From positions 248,001-312,000 of the forward strand of contig MU401467.1 in NCBI GenBank assembly GCA_022579005.1: a stretch of 64,000 nucleotides of DNA. The letters are read 5' to 3'. The DNA comes from Poronia punctata. Taxonomy: Eukaryota > Ascomycota > Sordariomycetes > Xylariales > Xylariaceae. Position numbers and translations under genes: made by a program. Below are positions 1 through 11,727 of the stretch, piece by piece; the stretch's first letter is position 1, and each line of letters begins with the position of its first letter. A model generated the notes under the pieces. That model ran no database searches and was not told the origin of the DNA. It saw only the letters and a program-made list of their open reading frames with translations.

Positions 1-2314
1 AAGGGTAGGATGATATTCTTCGGAATTAGCTCGGAGAGCTTGGAAGAGATAGTAAGCCGAGCTGCTGGATATTTGCTGTCGTGGAAGAATATCAGGGGCG
101 GCTCTCCGTTCTCTTCAAAGCTGATCTGCACGACCGTCTTGGTGTCCAAGAAATTGTGTCCGTATCGACGCAATGGGATGATGGGAGGCGGCAATTCGAG
201 TTCGGGGATAGCATCCACATCTAACGACATGGGAACTGGCCCGGTGCCACTATCTATAGGTGCCAGTAGTGTGCCGGCATCTTGCATTTCCACCGAGGTC
301 TCGGTCTTGTCCTTCTGATAGGGTGTGAGAAGCTGCATACAGGTCAAGTGTCCTTCCCAGGCGGCATAGTACACAGCGGGCAGCCCCTTTTCGTCCAGGA
401 TGTTGGGATCAGCGCCGACGTTGAGCAGTTCTTGAAGACATGGCACGTTGCCCTCGCTGGCAGCATGTACTAACGGTGTCCATCCGTACAGTTTATCGAT
501 TTGATCCAAGTCGGCGCCATACTGCTTCAAGAGGCCGAGTAATCGTGGTGTGTGACCCGATCTTGCCACGAGGTGCTGTGGGTAGAGACCCTCGGCGTCG
601 GGAAGAATTCTGGCTCCGTGCTGCAAAAGAATCTCGACAGTCTCAATTGAGCCATGCTCGCACGCCAAATTCAGGGGTATATGTTCCGTCTCCGACACTG
701 GATCTAAGCGGGAAGTAGCGTTCAGAAGCAATTGCACACAGGTTATGTGGCCATGGATGATGGCGTGGATGAGAGGGGTGAAATTATCGTGATCAATCAT
801 GTCGATGGTTGAGTGATCAGCTATATAGGGGTTCAGGTCAGTCAAACAAAATCAGCCATGTTATAACCAGTGTAGTGAAAAGGGGCCATACCTCGAAGAA
901 GAATTTCTAGCATATCCAGACGCCCGTGCATGCTGGCATAATGTAGAGGCACTCTGCCGTACACGTCTGTTCTATTTACTGCAACGCCTTCCGTTAGACC
1001 GATACCTAGGACAAAATGGTTTCCGTATATGGCCGCTTGATGAAGACAGTTCCGCTCGTTAATGTCGTCCTCGGACTGGACATCGACAAGACCTGTTCCT
1101 AATAGAACCTCGAGCGAAGCCTTTGGCGCTTCGTGGATTGCGGCTAGAAAGGTACGCGTCACCCTTTCCCTCAAGGAAATGTCCATCGTAGGTGTTGAAC
1201 CTGAAGAAGCTTGCATTCTTGACAGCAAATCCCGTAACGACTCCAAGTTGCCGCCGATGGCAGTATCTAATAACAAGCTGTCTGCATCGCCTTCGTCGGT
1301 GCCGAGCAGATGCTGACTACTGACGACATGCTCTGTTCGTGGTTCAAAATTGACATTGTCGCCGTCTGCCCAAGCTCCCAACTCTTGGAGACTTGTGGTC
1401 GCTTGATCAGATAGCTCGCTGATGACGGGCGCATTGAAAAAAGGCTGTACTTCGACGGCGCGGGATAGATAAAGCTCTTTTGTTCTAGACTTTGACGTCT
1501 TATCCCATTTCTTCAGTATTTTGGAGAAAGCTGTACCGTTGATCTCCACAAATTGTTGTAGCTTGTTGAGGTCGTTGGCGAACTGCTGAAACCCTTCCTC
1601 GAGCGTGGTGAACTTGGCGGACCGCCTAGAAATCCCTTGCCTCGCCTTTAAGACCTTCTTTTTATCAAGCAATGTCTTGAGTCGGATTTTAAGCTGCTCT
1701 GGTGTCAACATCTCAGTCCAAGATGCATCGGTCTGTTTGGTAATGACCAACCTCGGCCTCCTTTTGGAGGTAAAATGCATTGACTTTCTCAAGCTCTCGC
1801 TCCTATAGGGGTATCAGCAGGGGGTTTACAGTGTTATAAAGTCAAAGACCGGAATACAACGCACCAACTGGAAGAAAAACTTGGCTTTATTTGCTTGCAA
1901 AGCGGCCTGCGTGTCTACATGGACGGACGGAAGGTGAGGGTCGTTTTGAGCGCTGAGTATTGGCGTGGCCGAAAGCCTTTTGATGAGCTGAAGAATAGAT
2001 GTTTGTCAGTAAAACAGACTAGCGCCTAAGCATTTCACAAAGATATATCATGCAATGAGGCATAGAGTTAAGATCAAACGCTATGATAACCAGTAGCATG
2101 ACAGTTCTTGTGATAGGGGGGTGCTGCAAAGACCAACCTTTTTAAGAGCCTTATAATTGACGAAGCTTGCAGCATATTCAGGAACCTCTAGCTGTCGCTT
2201 CTGAATCTGTTTCCCGAACTTCCTAAAGGGGGAGTATCAGTAGTCTATTGGAATGATAAAGACATCGATGATTCGAGCATCAAATTATTTATTCTCTCGA
2301 AAGGAGACTTACAT
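1..2314 (-). CDS. PHO81: PHO81/NUC-2-type phosphate-starvation regulator, SPX + ankyrin repeats (3' end beyond window)
   Basis: This is a phosphate-sensing CDK inhibitor of the PHO pathway; in yeast and Neurospora the family restrains the Pho80-Pho85 (PREG-PGOV) kinase. Exons read on the minus strand: 2314-2313, 2222-2138, 1987-1865, 1802-1752, 1693-892, then 820 to the window edge. All joints close in frame. The start codon is split AT|G by the first intron (2312-2223, GTAAGT..TTTAG), giving N-terminus MKFGKQIQKRQLEVPEYAAS, the family's usual SPX start. The SPX region spans roughly residues 1-190 (KALKKLIKRLSATP, FYLQKEAELKIRLKTLLDKK, LQQFVEINGTAFSKILKKWDK). Ankyrin repeats follow (GRVPLHYASMHGRLDMLEILL, TPLIHAIIHGH, PLNLACEHGSIETVEILLQHGA, TPLVHAASEGN, LPAVYYAAWEGHLTCMQLL). 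The C-terminal glycerophosphodiester-phosphodiesterase-like domain known in this family would lie left of position 1. I see no CACGTG upstream. Confidence 0.93.
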
Positions 2315-4689
2315 GGTGGCGGTTAAAGGGTAGACCGACCTCTAATTCAGCCCTATGCTTGTTCTTTCGATATCCGGCAGTCCGAATCGAGTCACCTGGT
2401 GGAACCTAATAGATTCCGGGTGACCCTATAATTACCGAGAGATCTATATGCAAGTATGCGACATGCACCAAGCAAGATTCGGCCTATAACTTCGCGGATC
2501 TCAAGCGCTTGGGGAGGCAGGCTATTTTTGGCGCCTCTGCTGCGGTTAACAATTTCGCCGGAACCGTGTCGGGAGATCTCTGGAGAAGGCAGTAAGCCAA
2601 ATCTGCAAGATTTGCCGATGGTGAGATGTTTTCGAGAAACAGATACTCAGATCCGAATTCGGCAAGACGTTTGGCAGTGGGCCGATGACGGGACTACCGA
2701 AGAAAAGATCCCGTGACACCAGTTGATCGAGATGCTTCTGGCTATGAGATGAAAACCTGAGGCATCGTGGCTTTGCTGGTTTGAGCTAATGGACAGGCGG
2801 TATTAGACCCCTCGAGAAAAAGGCAGGGGTATACAAATGAAATGACGTGTATCACCTCGCGAGTTGATGGTTTTCATGCAGTGCGACCCCCAGAACAGAA
2901 CCAAGGCTAAGCAGGTGACCACCAGCTCCCCCAAACTTATAGACTATGCGTCTTATCAATAAGACGGAGCTGATGGACAGACGACCGAGCCACTCAGAAG
3001 GCCTTGATGCAATCCGGAAGGGAACTGCAGTGTCGGCAGGATACCGACAGTTCGCCAAGCCAAGTGTACTCTCTGAAATTGGCCTATTCGTCTATTGTCA
3101 GAGCTGTCAGCTATAGAGTAAAGGAAGGTCGGTTCGCGTATCGAGGCGAGGCCGCACAACTAGAAACTAGATAATGGTACGCCAGATGTCGATATAGTGT
3201 GGACCACGCTCTTTTCGCTGTTGACCAGTGATATAGAGCTCAATAGGGATAGAGGAAAGGGATAGGCAGGGTTAAAAGGGGGCCTTCTGAGATGTGTCAG
3301 GCGACAAATGAGTGGCAGTTTTGACAAAAGGGCGACTCTCAGATCCGATTCCAGCGTTCTTGAGTAAGTACGTAAGGTAGTTGGGCCAGTAAAGAGGGTT
3401 GATCCTGCTATGTTCATGTCATACGTCGTTGGGTGGGTAGGCTCAAGACAGAAACTGGTGTAATAAAAGAAGGAAGTACTCACACTTTCTCTACGCCTTT
3501 TGAGGGGTAATGGGAATATTGTTTATCCCAAGGTATTTAGACTAGAGTAATGATACGTCGTATCCTGTACTTGAAGCATTTAAGTTCTAAACTGAAGATG
3601 TCGTGGAGGTAGACATTACAGGTCTTCGTGGTGATGAATGGTGGGGTACTTCCACTATCAGCTTAGAGGACCGGAGGTGCGGAGGTACCTTCCTGTAGTC
3701 CGGTCCTAATAATTTTCCTTGGTACAACTATAATTGTATATCTCCACACTTCGTAGTAAGCACTATACCCGAATATCATGTTTTTCAAGTACCGTTTACC
3801 AAGTTTATCAGAATCCCCCAAGGCGAGACATATTATCGTTATCATGCCCGTGTTACAAAAGTCATTTAAACGATGTGTTAAGATGTCCAGGTGCCGGTCT
3901 ATCAAACATGTTGGTGTATGAGCACATGTTTCCCTCCCTTTCGGGTTGACTTACTCCCCCAGTGAACAGCGGATTGAGCGCCCTCCGATTTCATTCCGTA
4001 GCATTATCTCATAGTGGGCAGAGCGCCCCATACTCACAATTTGACTTCCTGCGACTTCTTTGTACCATCTCTTGTCACCCGAATAATGTACGAGTATAGC
4101 AGCCATCGACGGCGAAGATATTTTCTCCCCGTAAAAAAGGATCATCATTTAAACACCCAGAAGCGGCCCTAGCAACAACCTGCAGACTGGTTGGTGGCGG
4201 TGTTGCTGGATCGTACGTCAGGGAGAAGTTGTCGAGGCCACTCGATAGACTACCAAATAAACCAATGAGACATTGTAGCTCGCCCTCGTGGTCTTGACGT
4301 CTGGCTCTGGCATGAGGCTCACCCTTAGCCGAGTACACCCCCAACTTATTTGGTACATCTTGGCGCTGGGTTTTCCTCTAAGTGGAGAAAGTAGTATTCA
4401 TACTCCGATATCTCCGATGGTGTTTACTCTACGCTCTACTCTTTAGAGACCTCTACCGAGCTTTGCCCAGGTCGGTTTTGGATTGAGATGGTGCAATATC
4501 GACTAACAGATACGATCTCTTTATCCCAGTGAGAGAGATTGCGGAATTAACAAACAAAGACCCGCCGGAGCCTGGACGATATATGCGGAATAAAACAGAT
4601 ATATATGAGCGGAATTGATATAAAGGCTGAACACCGGCCCCTTTAATGGCCGATGAAAATATCGTCACTTTGTTAACATGTACATCGGT
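2315..4689. other. Intergenic spacer between PHO81 start and P450 stop
   Basis: Both flanking genes are on the minus strand, so this holds the PHO81 promoter (near 2315) and the P450 3' region (near 4689). Only short ORFs up to about 107 codons occur, without recognisable motifs or plausible splice partners. No repeats or RNA genes seen. Confidence 0.6.
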
Positions 4690-6866
4690 CTAGGCTTTTG
4701 CCTCCCGCGCCGGCGTCAAGTAGACACCAAGTGGAACGCGTTCCCACAATGCATATGCCTTTTGCTTTTCAACCCAGTCCTTCGAGTCATCCGAGAGCTT
4801 AAGGTCGAAATCATAAATGACGCGGGCGAGAAGCATGCGCATCTCAGCATAAGCAAGACTATATATGTCACAACGCTTAGTATCAGCAAAACCATAAAGG
4901 AGGGGATGTGATGAGGATAATGAGAACGTACTTTCGTCCAATGCAGTTCCTAGGCCCGACATTAAAGGCTTGTAGAGCCTCGAGCTTATTTCCTTCTTGG
5001 AGAGCCTCTTGACTACTCTTGAGGAATCTCTCGGGGTTGAATGTCCAGGGGTCGGTCCAGTTCTCCTTGCTGTGATTCATGGACCACTGTGCAATCTCGA
5101 CATACGTCTGGACGGCTTTGTTAGTATAACATCTTGTCATCTTACCAAAACAAAGCCACCCTATTAAAGGATACAAAGGTACTCACTCCTTCTGGGACGA
5201 AACGACCCAATATCTGGGCGCCTCCCTTGGGCACCTGCCGTACCAAACCCGATGTTACCTACATGCGAATCGATGTCAGTTGAATTACGATATAGATGAG
5301 AACTGCAACAACAGAGCGAGTGGAAATGCTTACAGGCGGGTACATCCGAAGCGACTCATTGAGTACTGCGAGCATGTAGGTGAGACTGTTCACACTGTTG
5401 ATGTTGATCTCGCCGGCGTTTTGAAACGAAGATCGGACTTCGTGCTTCAACTTCTCCATGACTTCGGGGTGAGTGAGCAGGAAATACGTAGCGCCGGACA
5501 GGGTCGTGGCGGTGGTTTCGGAACCAGCCAGAACAAGGATGAATGCATTAGACGACAATTTCTCGGTTGAGATATTCTACAAGACGCAAAACACGTTAGA
5601 AGCTTGATCCAATGTAGGGGTCAAATTCTTGGAAATAGAGAGTCAGAGAAACATACCCATTCCTTACGCCTCTTCATAAGTCCCTCGAACAGATCGTCGC
5701 GCGGTTCCTCCATAGTCAACCGCGACCACAACATGTCGTCAGTGTACTTGCGCACTCGCTGGATGGCCAAACCGCCCATCTTGAAGAGGATCTGCACAAG
5801 TTCATTCCAGCCGATATAAGTCAGCGCGATGGCGATAGCACCGCCTCTGACGCTCTTGAAAATGAACTCTATCCAGGGGTGATACTCGATGTTCTCGAGA
5901 CAGTTGAAGGATTGTCCGAACACGAGGGAACCGACAATATCAAAGGTTGTCCAGTTATACCAGGCCTCGATGTTCAACTTCTTGGCCCCGTCCTGACATT
6001 CCTCGTGAAGGCGCTTCATCAAGAGATCGATGTATTTGACAATCTCCGACTCTTGCTGCCGCATCGCTGCGTCAGAGAAGCCATGAGATAAGGCGCGGCG
6101 CAATCGCGAGCTATACGTCGTCGCAGGTCAGTGCAAGGGTCCAAATAGTATGTAGGAGGGTAAAACGAAAAAAAAAAAAAAAAAGTGGTTCATACTGTTC
6201 TTCCCGGTCGGCATTGATGATGGAGGTGGGAATACTGCGGATAGACTTGACAAACGTCGTGGCTTTGGGCATCTCGGTCGCTGTATCATAGGTATATGCA
6301 TATTAGCGGCGTCGAACCAATTAACGTCACAACCGTCAATCCGGGCCCGCGATACGAGTAGATAGCCCGAAAGGGCCCGATACACGTGCAAAAAGAAGCT
6401 TCGTGCATAAGCTGACGCCCGGGGAGCAAGGATTGTTTAGGTAAGCTTACCATGGAGATCGGAGCCGACGCGATGTCCGTAAATATCCTTCCATGCCTGC
6501 GGATCCGTAAACGAAAGATGGTCCGGCCCGATCCTCACAACGGGGCCGTATCGGTCATGTAGTTTCTGCGTCCGGTGGGCCTGCACGCCGGTGGAATGCT
6601 GGAGAGCCCACGGAAGACTGGATGCTCTCTGGAGGAGCGGGCCGGGGTAATTCCGCAGCGGATGGAAGTAGATGTTGTAGATGATACGGGTTACTGTCCA
6701 TACAAAGGCCTATCGTATATAATAAGCAATTAGACTAGACCGAGAGTTCATTCCAACCTCTCGCATCCCCTAAATAAAACAAAAAACATACCGTCGCTAA
6801 GCCCACGACCGCATATAATCCAAAGCTGGACCTTTCGGCCCATGCGAGATTTGTTTGTCCAGCCAT
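4690..6866 (-). CDS. Cytochrome P450 monooxygenase (fungal class E, isotrichodermin C-15 hydroxylase/CYP65-like)
   Basis: A microsomal heme monooxygenase of unknown substrate. Eight exons: 6866-6792, 6709-6451, 6280-6196, 6110-5657, 5576-5334, 5258-5187, 5107-4932, 4858-4690, giving about 510 aa, normal for the family. The N-terminus has a membrane-anchor stretch (SSFGLYAVVGLATAFVW) followed by a Pro/Gly hinge (HPLRNYPGPL). Diagnostic motifs: WNWTTFDIVGSLVFGQSF-type segment (seen as YNWTTFDIVGSLVFG), I-helix AGSETT (residues 308-313), K-helix ExxR as ESLR (365-368), PERF, and heme loop FNVGPRNCIGRN with the thiolate Cys near 451, followed by LAYAEMRM. The sequence resembles fungal secondary-metabolism P450s, but neighbours are PHO81 and MET6 and no backbone synthase is in view, so it looks solitary. 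Exact CYP family is my inference. Intron 3 contains a 17-nt A run. Confidence 0.93.
6168..6184. repeat. A17 homopolymer in P450 intron 3
   Basis: Seventeen consecutive A on the plus strand (T17 in the transcript), within intron 6195-6111 and plausibly serving as part of its polypyrimidine tract. Likely length-polymorphic. Confidence 0.9.
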
Positions 6867-8662
6867 ATTTGTTAGACTACCAGTAGGTTATTATGTTGAA
6901 CTCAGAGGAGCTAACGATCATGGAGGATAGCGAAGAGCTCACAAAACCAGAAGCAGAGAAAGACAGAAGTCTTAGATAATTACAACGTAGATATTTTAGA
7001 TTTTGTCAATTGCCACAATACAAGGTAGTATCTGTTTCTAATAAAGGAAACGAAGGTTTATGCAACGGGTACTCGGGAACTTGAATAACTCCGCAGCTTG
7101 CCGGACAACGGCATCATCATCACCATCCTCAGTGGGCTTTTTACACCTAACCTACTCGTACGTACCGCGACGACCCGCCTGCTGTTGCCTGTCAATAGGT
7201 ATTGGTAGGCGGGGTTCCGCCTCTGATTCTCGGCGGTGCGGTCTGTTATTTAGGGTCTCCAGGGGTGCGCTTAATCTGTTGCAATCGTTGGTCAGAAAGA
7301 GAAAGACGCCCCCGTAACTTACTACAAATGGGTTAACCTATTGTCTGGATACTAGAAACAGCAGCGCTGGGAATCAGGGGCGGCGGGGTTCTTGGAAGGG
7401 CAGGCACAGGACGGGGGTGAATTCTAGGTTAAAGGTAGATCGGATTGGTTGTGAGTGATGATGACGACCATATTCGTACCTACTCCCCTTCTCCCTCGTA
7501 AGACACGATTTATACGTGCTACCTATTTATTTTCCAACACAGGTGCCGTAGCGGAAAATGCGTGGCACAATAATGATTGTTACGAGTAGGCCCAACATTC
7601 ATTCAGTTCCCAATGAATGGTTGGCGGATCCTACAATAAAAGTGAAATCCCTGGCTGTGGTTATATAACCGTTATAACGTGGCAAGCGAATGAATGTAAC
7701 CCAACTTGGTCACTGGGGGCAGTTGTACTTTCCGGAAACTGGGTTATCCGGTCTGGAGTCTTTATACTTGTGTACTTGTAGATCTGCGGAAGTTCACCTC
7801 CTACCTATTTCGAAATCCAAGTTAGTGAGAAATCCTCAGCCGTGGTGCTTCTCTGTATCAACTCACTGTCAGGTCGAACAGGGCACAATGACTGTGATAC
7901 AGGAGTTTACCGCAGACCACAGACCGTCTGTTTATGATCAATCAATATTCTTATGTAGGATACGCTTATGCAACTAGGTCATGTTTATATCCCGTCACAT
8001 CGCATAGTACGCATATGTATGCACCGCCAAATAGTCCGCTAAATCATTGTACGTCTAGCCACAAGAAGCAGCATTATGACATTTTGGGTGCGGTGTGCCT
8101 CAGCAATATCCCAACCCTTCCTCATAGCAATTGCGCCGCTTCTTCCGTATGGCATAGCTATGAAGCTCGAGAGAAGACATACACAGAATCGTCACCCGCA
8201 GATTGCGCTGTTTTTAATCCACAATAGCGACGGTTTTTGAACTATCGAGGCTGCTTTTGCATCAGGAGACGGTGATTGCCACCTCATATGTCAATTATCG
8301 TCTTGCCAACTTGTGCCTAGTTGAAGGGCACAGGTCGACCTGCTGCGACTACTACTACATACAAGACCGATGCCTCGCCGGAACCAGCGAATCGAATTCC
8401 AGTAAACGCCTTTCTCCCCAGGTCCGGTTGATGGACCGTGGTATCATATTTCCTTTCCCGCCGCTTTAAATGCTGTGTTGAATGCTCCGGTCCCGCCTTC
8501 CTGTCTCCCTTTATAAACCTTTTTTGTGCAATGTGAAAGTGTCGCCAGAAACCCATGCCAGATAGAACGCCGATGTTGAAATCGAAGACAGAAATGCCCA
8601 ATCCGGCGCAGATATGTTAAACATTAGGAAACAAGCGCTGCTTGTTTACACCAAGCTGCCAT
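6867..8662. other. Intergenic spacer between P450 start and MET6 stop
   Basis: Contains the P450 promoter side (6867 onward) and MET6 3' region (up to 8662). ORFs such as 7690-7977 and 7934-8227 (plus) have no family resemblance, no coding-like codon bias and no splice partners. No gene supported. Confidence 0.55.
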
Positions 8663-11090
8663 TTATTTAGCATACTTGGCACGGAAGAACTTGGCGGCGT
8701 TGACCATGTTAACCAACGCCTCCTTGGTCTCCTTCCACTGGCGGGTCTTAAGACCACAGTCGGGATTGATCCAGAGCTGCTCGGGCTTGAGGTACTGAAG
8801 CATCTCCTCGATGCGGTCCTTGATCTCCTGCTCGCTAGGCACACGAGGGGAGTGGATATCATAGACACCAGGACCAATGTGACGGGGATAAGCCTCGTCG
8901 ACGAAAACGCCTAGCAGCTTCGAATCAGACTTGCTGTTCTCGATGGACAGCACGTCAGCGTCGAGGGCGGCAATGGCGTGGAAGAAGTCCTGGAACTCGG
9001 AGTAGCAGAAGTGAGAGTGGATCTGAGTCGAATCCTCTACACCGACAGTAGAGAGTTTGAAAGCCTTAACGGCCCAGTCCAGGTAAGCCTCGCGCTCCTT
9101 GCCAGCACGCAGAGGAAGACCCTCACGTAGAGCAGGCTCGTCAACCTGGATGACGTCGATACCAGCCTTTTCAAGGTCAACGACCTCATCACGGAGAGCC
9201 AGAGCAAGCTGCTCTGCCTGAACGGACTGGTGGACATCATCACGAGGGAAAGACCATCGCAAACAGGTGACAGGGCCAGTCAGCATACCCTTCATGGGCT
9301 TCTTGGACACTGAGGCAGCGTACTTGGACTCCTTGACGGTCATAGGAGCGGGACGGGAGATGTCGCCGACAATGATAGGAGGTCGGACGCATCGAGAGCC
9401 GTAGCTCTGTACCCAAGCGTGGGTAGTGAAGGCATAACCGTCAAGACGCTCGCCAAAGTACTGGACCATGTCGTTACGCTCGGGTTCACCGTGAACGTAT
9501 ACATCGAGGTCGAGCTCCTCCTGGATCTTGACGTTCATGTCAATCTCCTGCTCAATGAACTTGTCGTATTGGGCTTCAGTAATCTCGGACTTGGTGAACC
9601 TGCTTCGCTGAACGCGGATCTCCTTGGTCTGGGGGAAGGATCCGATGGTGGTGGTGGGGAAAAGAGGAAGCTTAAGCTTCTCCTCCTGTTGCGAGATACG
9701 CTTAGGGAACTCCGACTTGCGGTTGTAGTCCGAAGCCTGGATCTTGGACTGCCTATCCTTCACCTCGGGGTTGTTCGTGTGCTTGGAGGTAGCACGAGCA
9801 TTCATAGACTTAGCATTGGCTTCCAAAGCATCCTTAACGGAGGCAGGGCCCTCGGTGACAGCCTTGGCAATAACGGCAACCTCAACGGCCTTCTCAGAGG
9901 CGAAAGAGAACCAATCAGCGATCTCAGGATCCAGCTTCTTCTCGCTGGCAAGAGTGTGGGGAGTGTGGAGGAGAGAGCTGGAGGTGGCTACAATGACGCG
10001 CTCCTTGCCAAGCTTCTGGATGGCTGTCTCAACAGTCTCAATAGCACGCTTGAAGTTTGTCTTCCAGATGTTGCGGCCGTCAACGACACCAGCCGACAGG
10101 ATGGTCTTAGGGCCAAGAGCGCTAGCGACGGTGTCGAGCTGCTCAGGGTTCCGGACCAGGTCAACGTGGACTCCGTAGATATCCTTGGGCAGAGCCTCAA
10201 GGTTGTGAACAATATCACCAAAGTAGGTGGCGAATACAAGCTTTGGGATCTTGTCACCAAGGCTGGCGAACTTCTCGTATGTTGGCTTGAAGGCAGCTTT
10301 AGCCTTAGTTGGCAGATCAAAGACGAGAATGGGCTCGTCGATCTGGACAGTCTCAGCACCGGCCTCCTTGAGCTGGGTCAGGAGCTGCTCGTAGACGGGC
10401 AGCAACTTGTCAAGGAGGTCAATGGGATCGACACTTTGTCCACGGTCGGCCTTTCCAAGGTGCAGGAAGGAGACAGGTCCGACAAGGACAGGGCGAGTGA
10501 CAATGCCGGCTTCCTTGGCCTCGAGGAACTCATTGACGGCCTTGGGGCTAGAGGAGAGCTTGAAGGTCTGGTTGTCTTGTAGGGTAGGCTTCACGTAGTG
10601 GTAGTTGGAATCAAACCACTTCACCATTTCTAAGCTAGGGACGTCAACACCGCCCTTCTGGTGACCACGTCCCATGGCAAAGTATTCATCGATGGAGTCG
10701 AGGCCAGCGTTGGCGTAACGCTCGGGAACGGCCTGCGCAATACACACGTCAGTTCAATTACGGAGACGAGACTATGTGGGGACTAAGAGATTGCTTACAC
10801 CGAAGTCCTGGATATGAGCTAAGACCTGATCATAGAGAGCAAAGTCATTGCTGGGAATAATGTCGACGCCGGCGTCCTTCTGGATCTTCCAGTGCTCAAG
10901 ACGGAGACGCTTGGCTTCAGCAAGGAGTTCGGTCTGCGATATCTTTCCAGCCCAGTCTATTGACGGTTCAGGTCAGCTACTGTCAAGTACGCTTGTCAAT
11001 GGAGCAGCATTACTCACAGGCCTCAGTTGCCTTCTTCAGGTCACGGTTTACACCCATACGGGGAAACCCGAGAATGGCGGATTGAACCAT
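8663..11090 (-). CDS. MET6: Cobalamin-independent methionine synthase (5-methyltetrahydropteroyltriglutamate-homocysteine S-methyltransferase)
   Basis: Transfers a methyl group from 5-methyl-THF-polyglutamate to homocysteine to make methionine; a cytosolic zinc enzyme. Three exons: 11090-11018, 10956-10799, 10732-8663, giving 766 aa, the expected MetE/Met6 length. The start MVQSAILGFPRMGVNRDLKK matches the family N-terminus. Exon joints give TEAYWAGKIS and IQDFGAVPERYANAGL. The C-terminal catalytic half contains FPTTTIGSFPQTKEIR, IQVDEPALREGLPLR, the zinc-ligand segment IHSHFCYSEF (His and Cys), and WINPDCGLKTR with the second zinc Cys near residue 736. The two-fold duplicated barrel architecture is intact. 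Codon use is strongly biased to C/G-ending codons, as expected for a highly expressed gene; this creates long spurious antisense ORFs. A candidate 5'-UTR intron lies just upstream. Confidence 0.98.
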
Positions 11091-11130
11091 CTTAGCCGTG
11101 GTCCCGTGTAACCGAGTCCGAAGCGAGTTG

Positions 11131-11207
11131 CTATGCCAAACAAAGAGGAGATTAGCAACCTAGAGCGATGAATCATGCGATAGGGTGTGCGACAAGGATT
11201 AGCTTAC
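11131..11207 (-). other. Candidate 5'-UTR intron of MET6
   Basis: On the minus strand a GTAAGC donor (starting 11207) and an ATAG acceptor (ending 11131) bracket 77 nt, with a TGCTAATC branch-like sequence about 20 nt before the acceptor. It would be removed 40 nt upstream of the MET6 ATG. Inferred from splice signals only; transcript data would decide. Confidence 0.5.
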
Positions 11208-11443
11208 AAGATAGACACGATCAAGCTTCCAACCTTTTAACTGGCAAAGAGCTGAGTAAAGTTGTTGTTACGGGAGTACAACAACAGCTAAAAGATACTG
11301 TAGGGGGAGATAGAAGAAGGATGAGGTAGGAGGGGAGAAAATAATGAAAGAGAATGGAAAGCGAGATGATATATGTCAGATCAGGAGGGGAACAGACCAT
11401 ATGAAGAAAATCCTACTGGGATAGGGGAGGAACAGCATGCAGA

Positions 11444-11727
11444 CTAAGCAGCGGCAAGGAGGGGCCTTCGGCGCTCAAGGGAACCAATCCAATTGCGCCA
11501 ATCTGTAGCGGAGATGTAGCGGAGCTCGCTATACAATGGAGGGGTTGAGGGGCACTGCTTCAAGGAGGGGTCCTCCTCCAGTTTCTTGCGGACCTCCAGG
11601 CCTTTCTCGGCGGAGTAGTGCGCTACAGTCAGCAAATCTTTTCTCGTTAGCGCCAAGCAAGGGTGTAAGAGCTCCTTGGTCGGGGTCCGAAAGCGGGGGG
11701 ATTGAATTGCATCAGAAGAAATGTTTG
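11444..11727 (-). CDS. Possible coding exon of an unrecognised gene (terminal exon)
   Basis: About 94 open codons on the minus strand end at a TAG at 11444-11446. Codons are mostly C/G-ending, similar to true genes here, and the peptide (for example TRKDLLTVAHYSAEKGLEV, YISATDWRNWIGSLERRR) looks globular rather than random. There is no ATG in frame; the frame is preceded by TTTTCATAG, a usable splice acceptor with exon start at 11727, so at least one upstream exon would be needed. I could not find a convincing one between 11760 and 12300. It could also be an eroded gene or chance. I do not recognise the peptide. Confidence 0.25.

Noticed and set aside
842..1792. Intronless reading of the PHO81 SPX/ankyrin exon starting MRKSMHFTSKRRPR
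   Set aside because: Those first residues are the wrong frame of exon 4; the in-frame reading VNAFYLQKEAE plus an intron to CTTAAAATC reproduces the SPX domain.
9419..10582. 387-codon plus-strand ORF opposite MET6
   Set aside because: Antisense shadow of the highly codon-biased MET6 coding strand; its Leu/Val-rich sequence mirrors MET6 codons and has no homology signature.
4690..11090. Secondary-metabolite gene cluster around the P450
   Set aside because: Adjacent genes are PHO81 and MET6; no polyketide, peptide or terpene synthase in the window.
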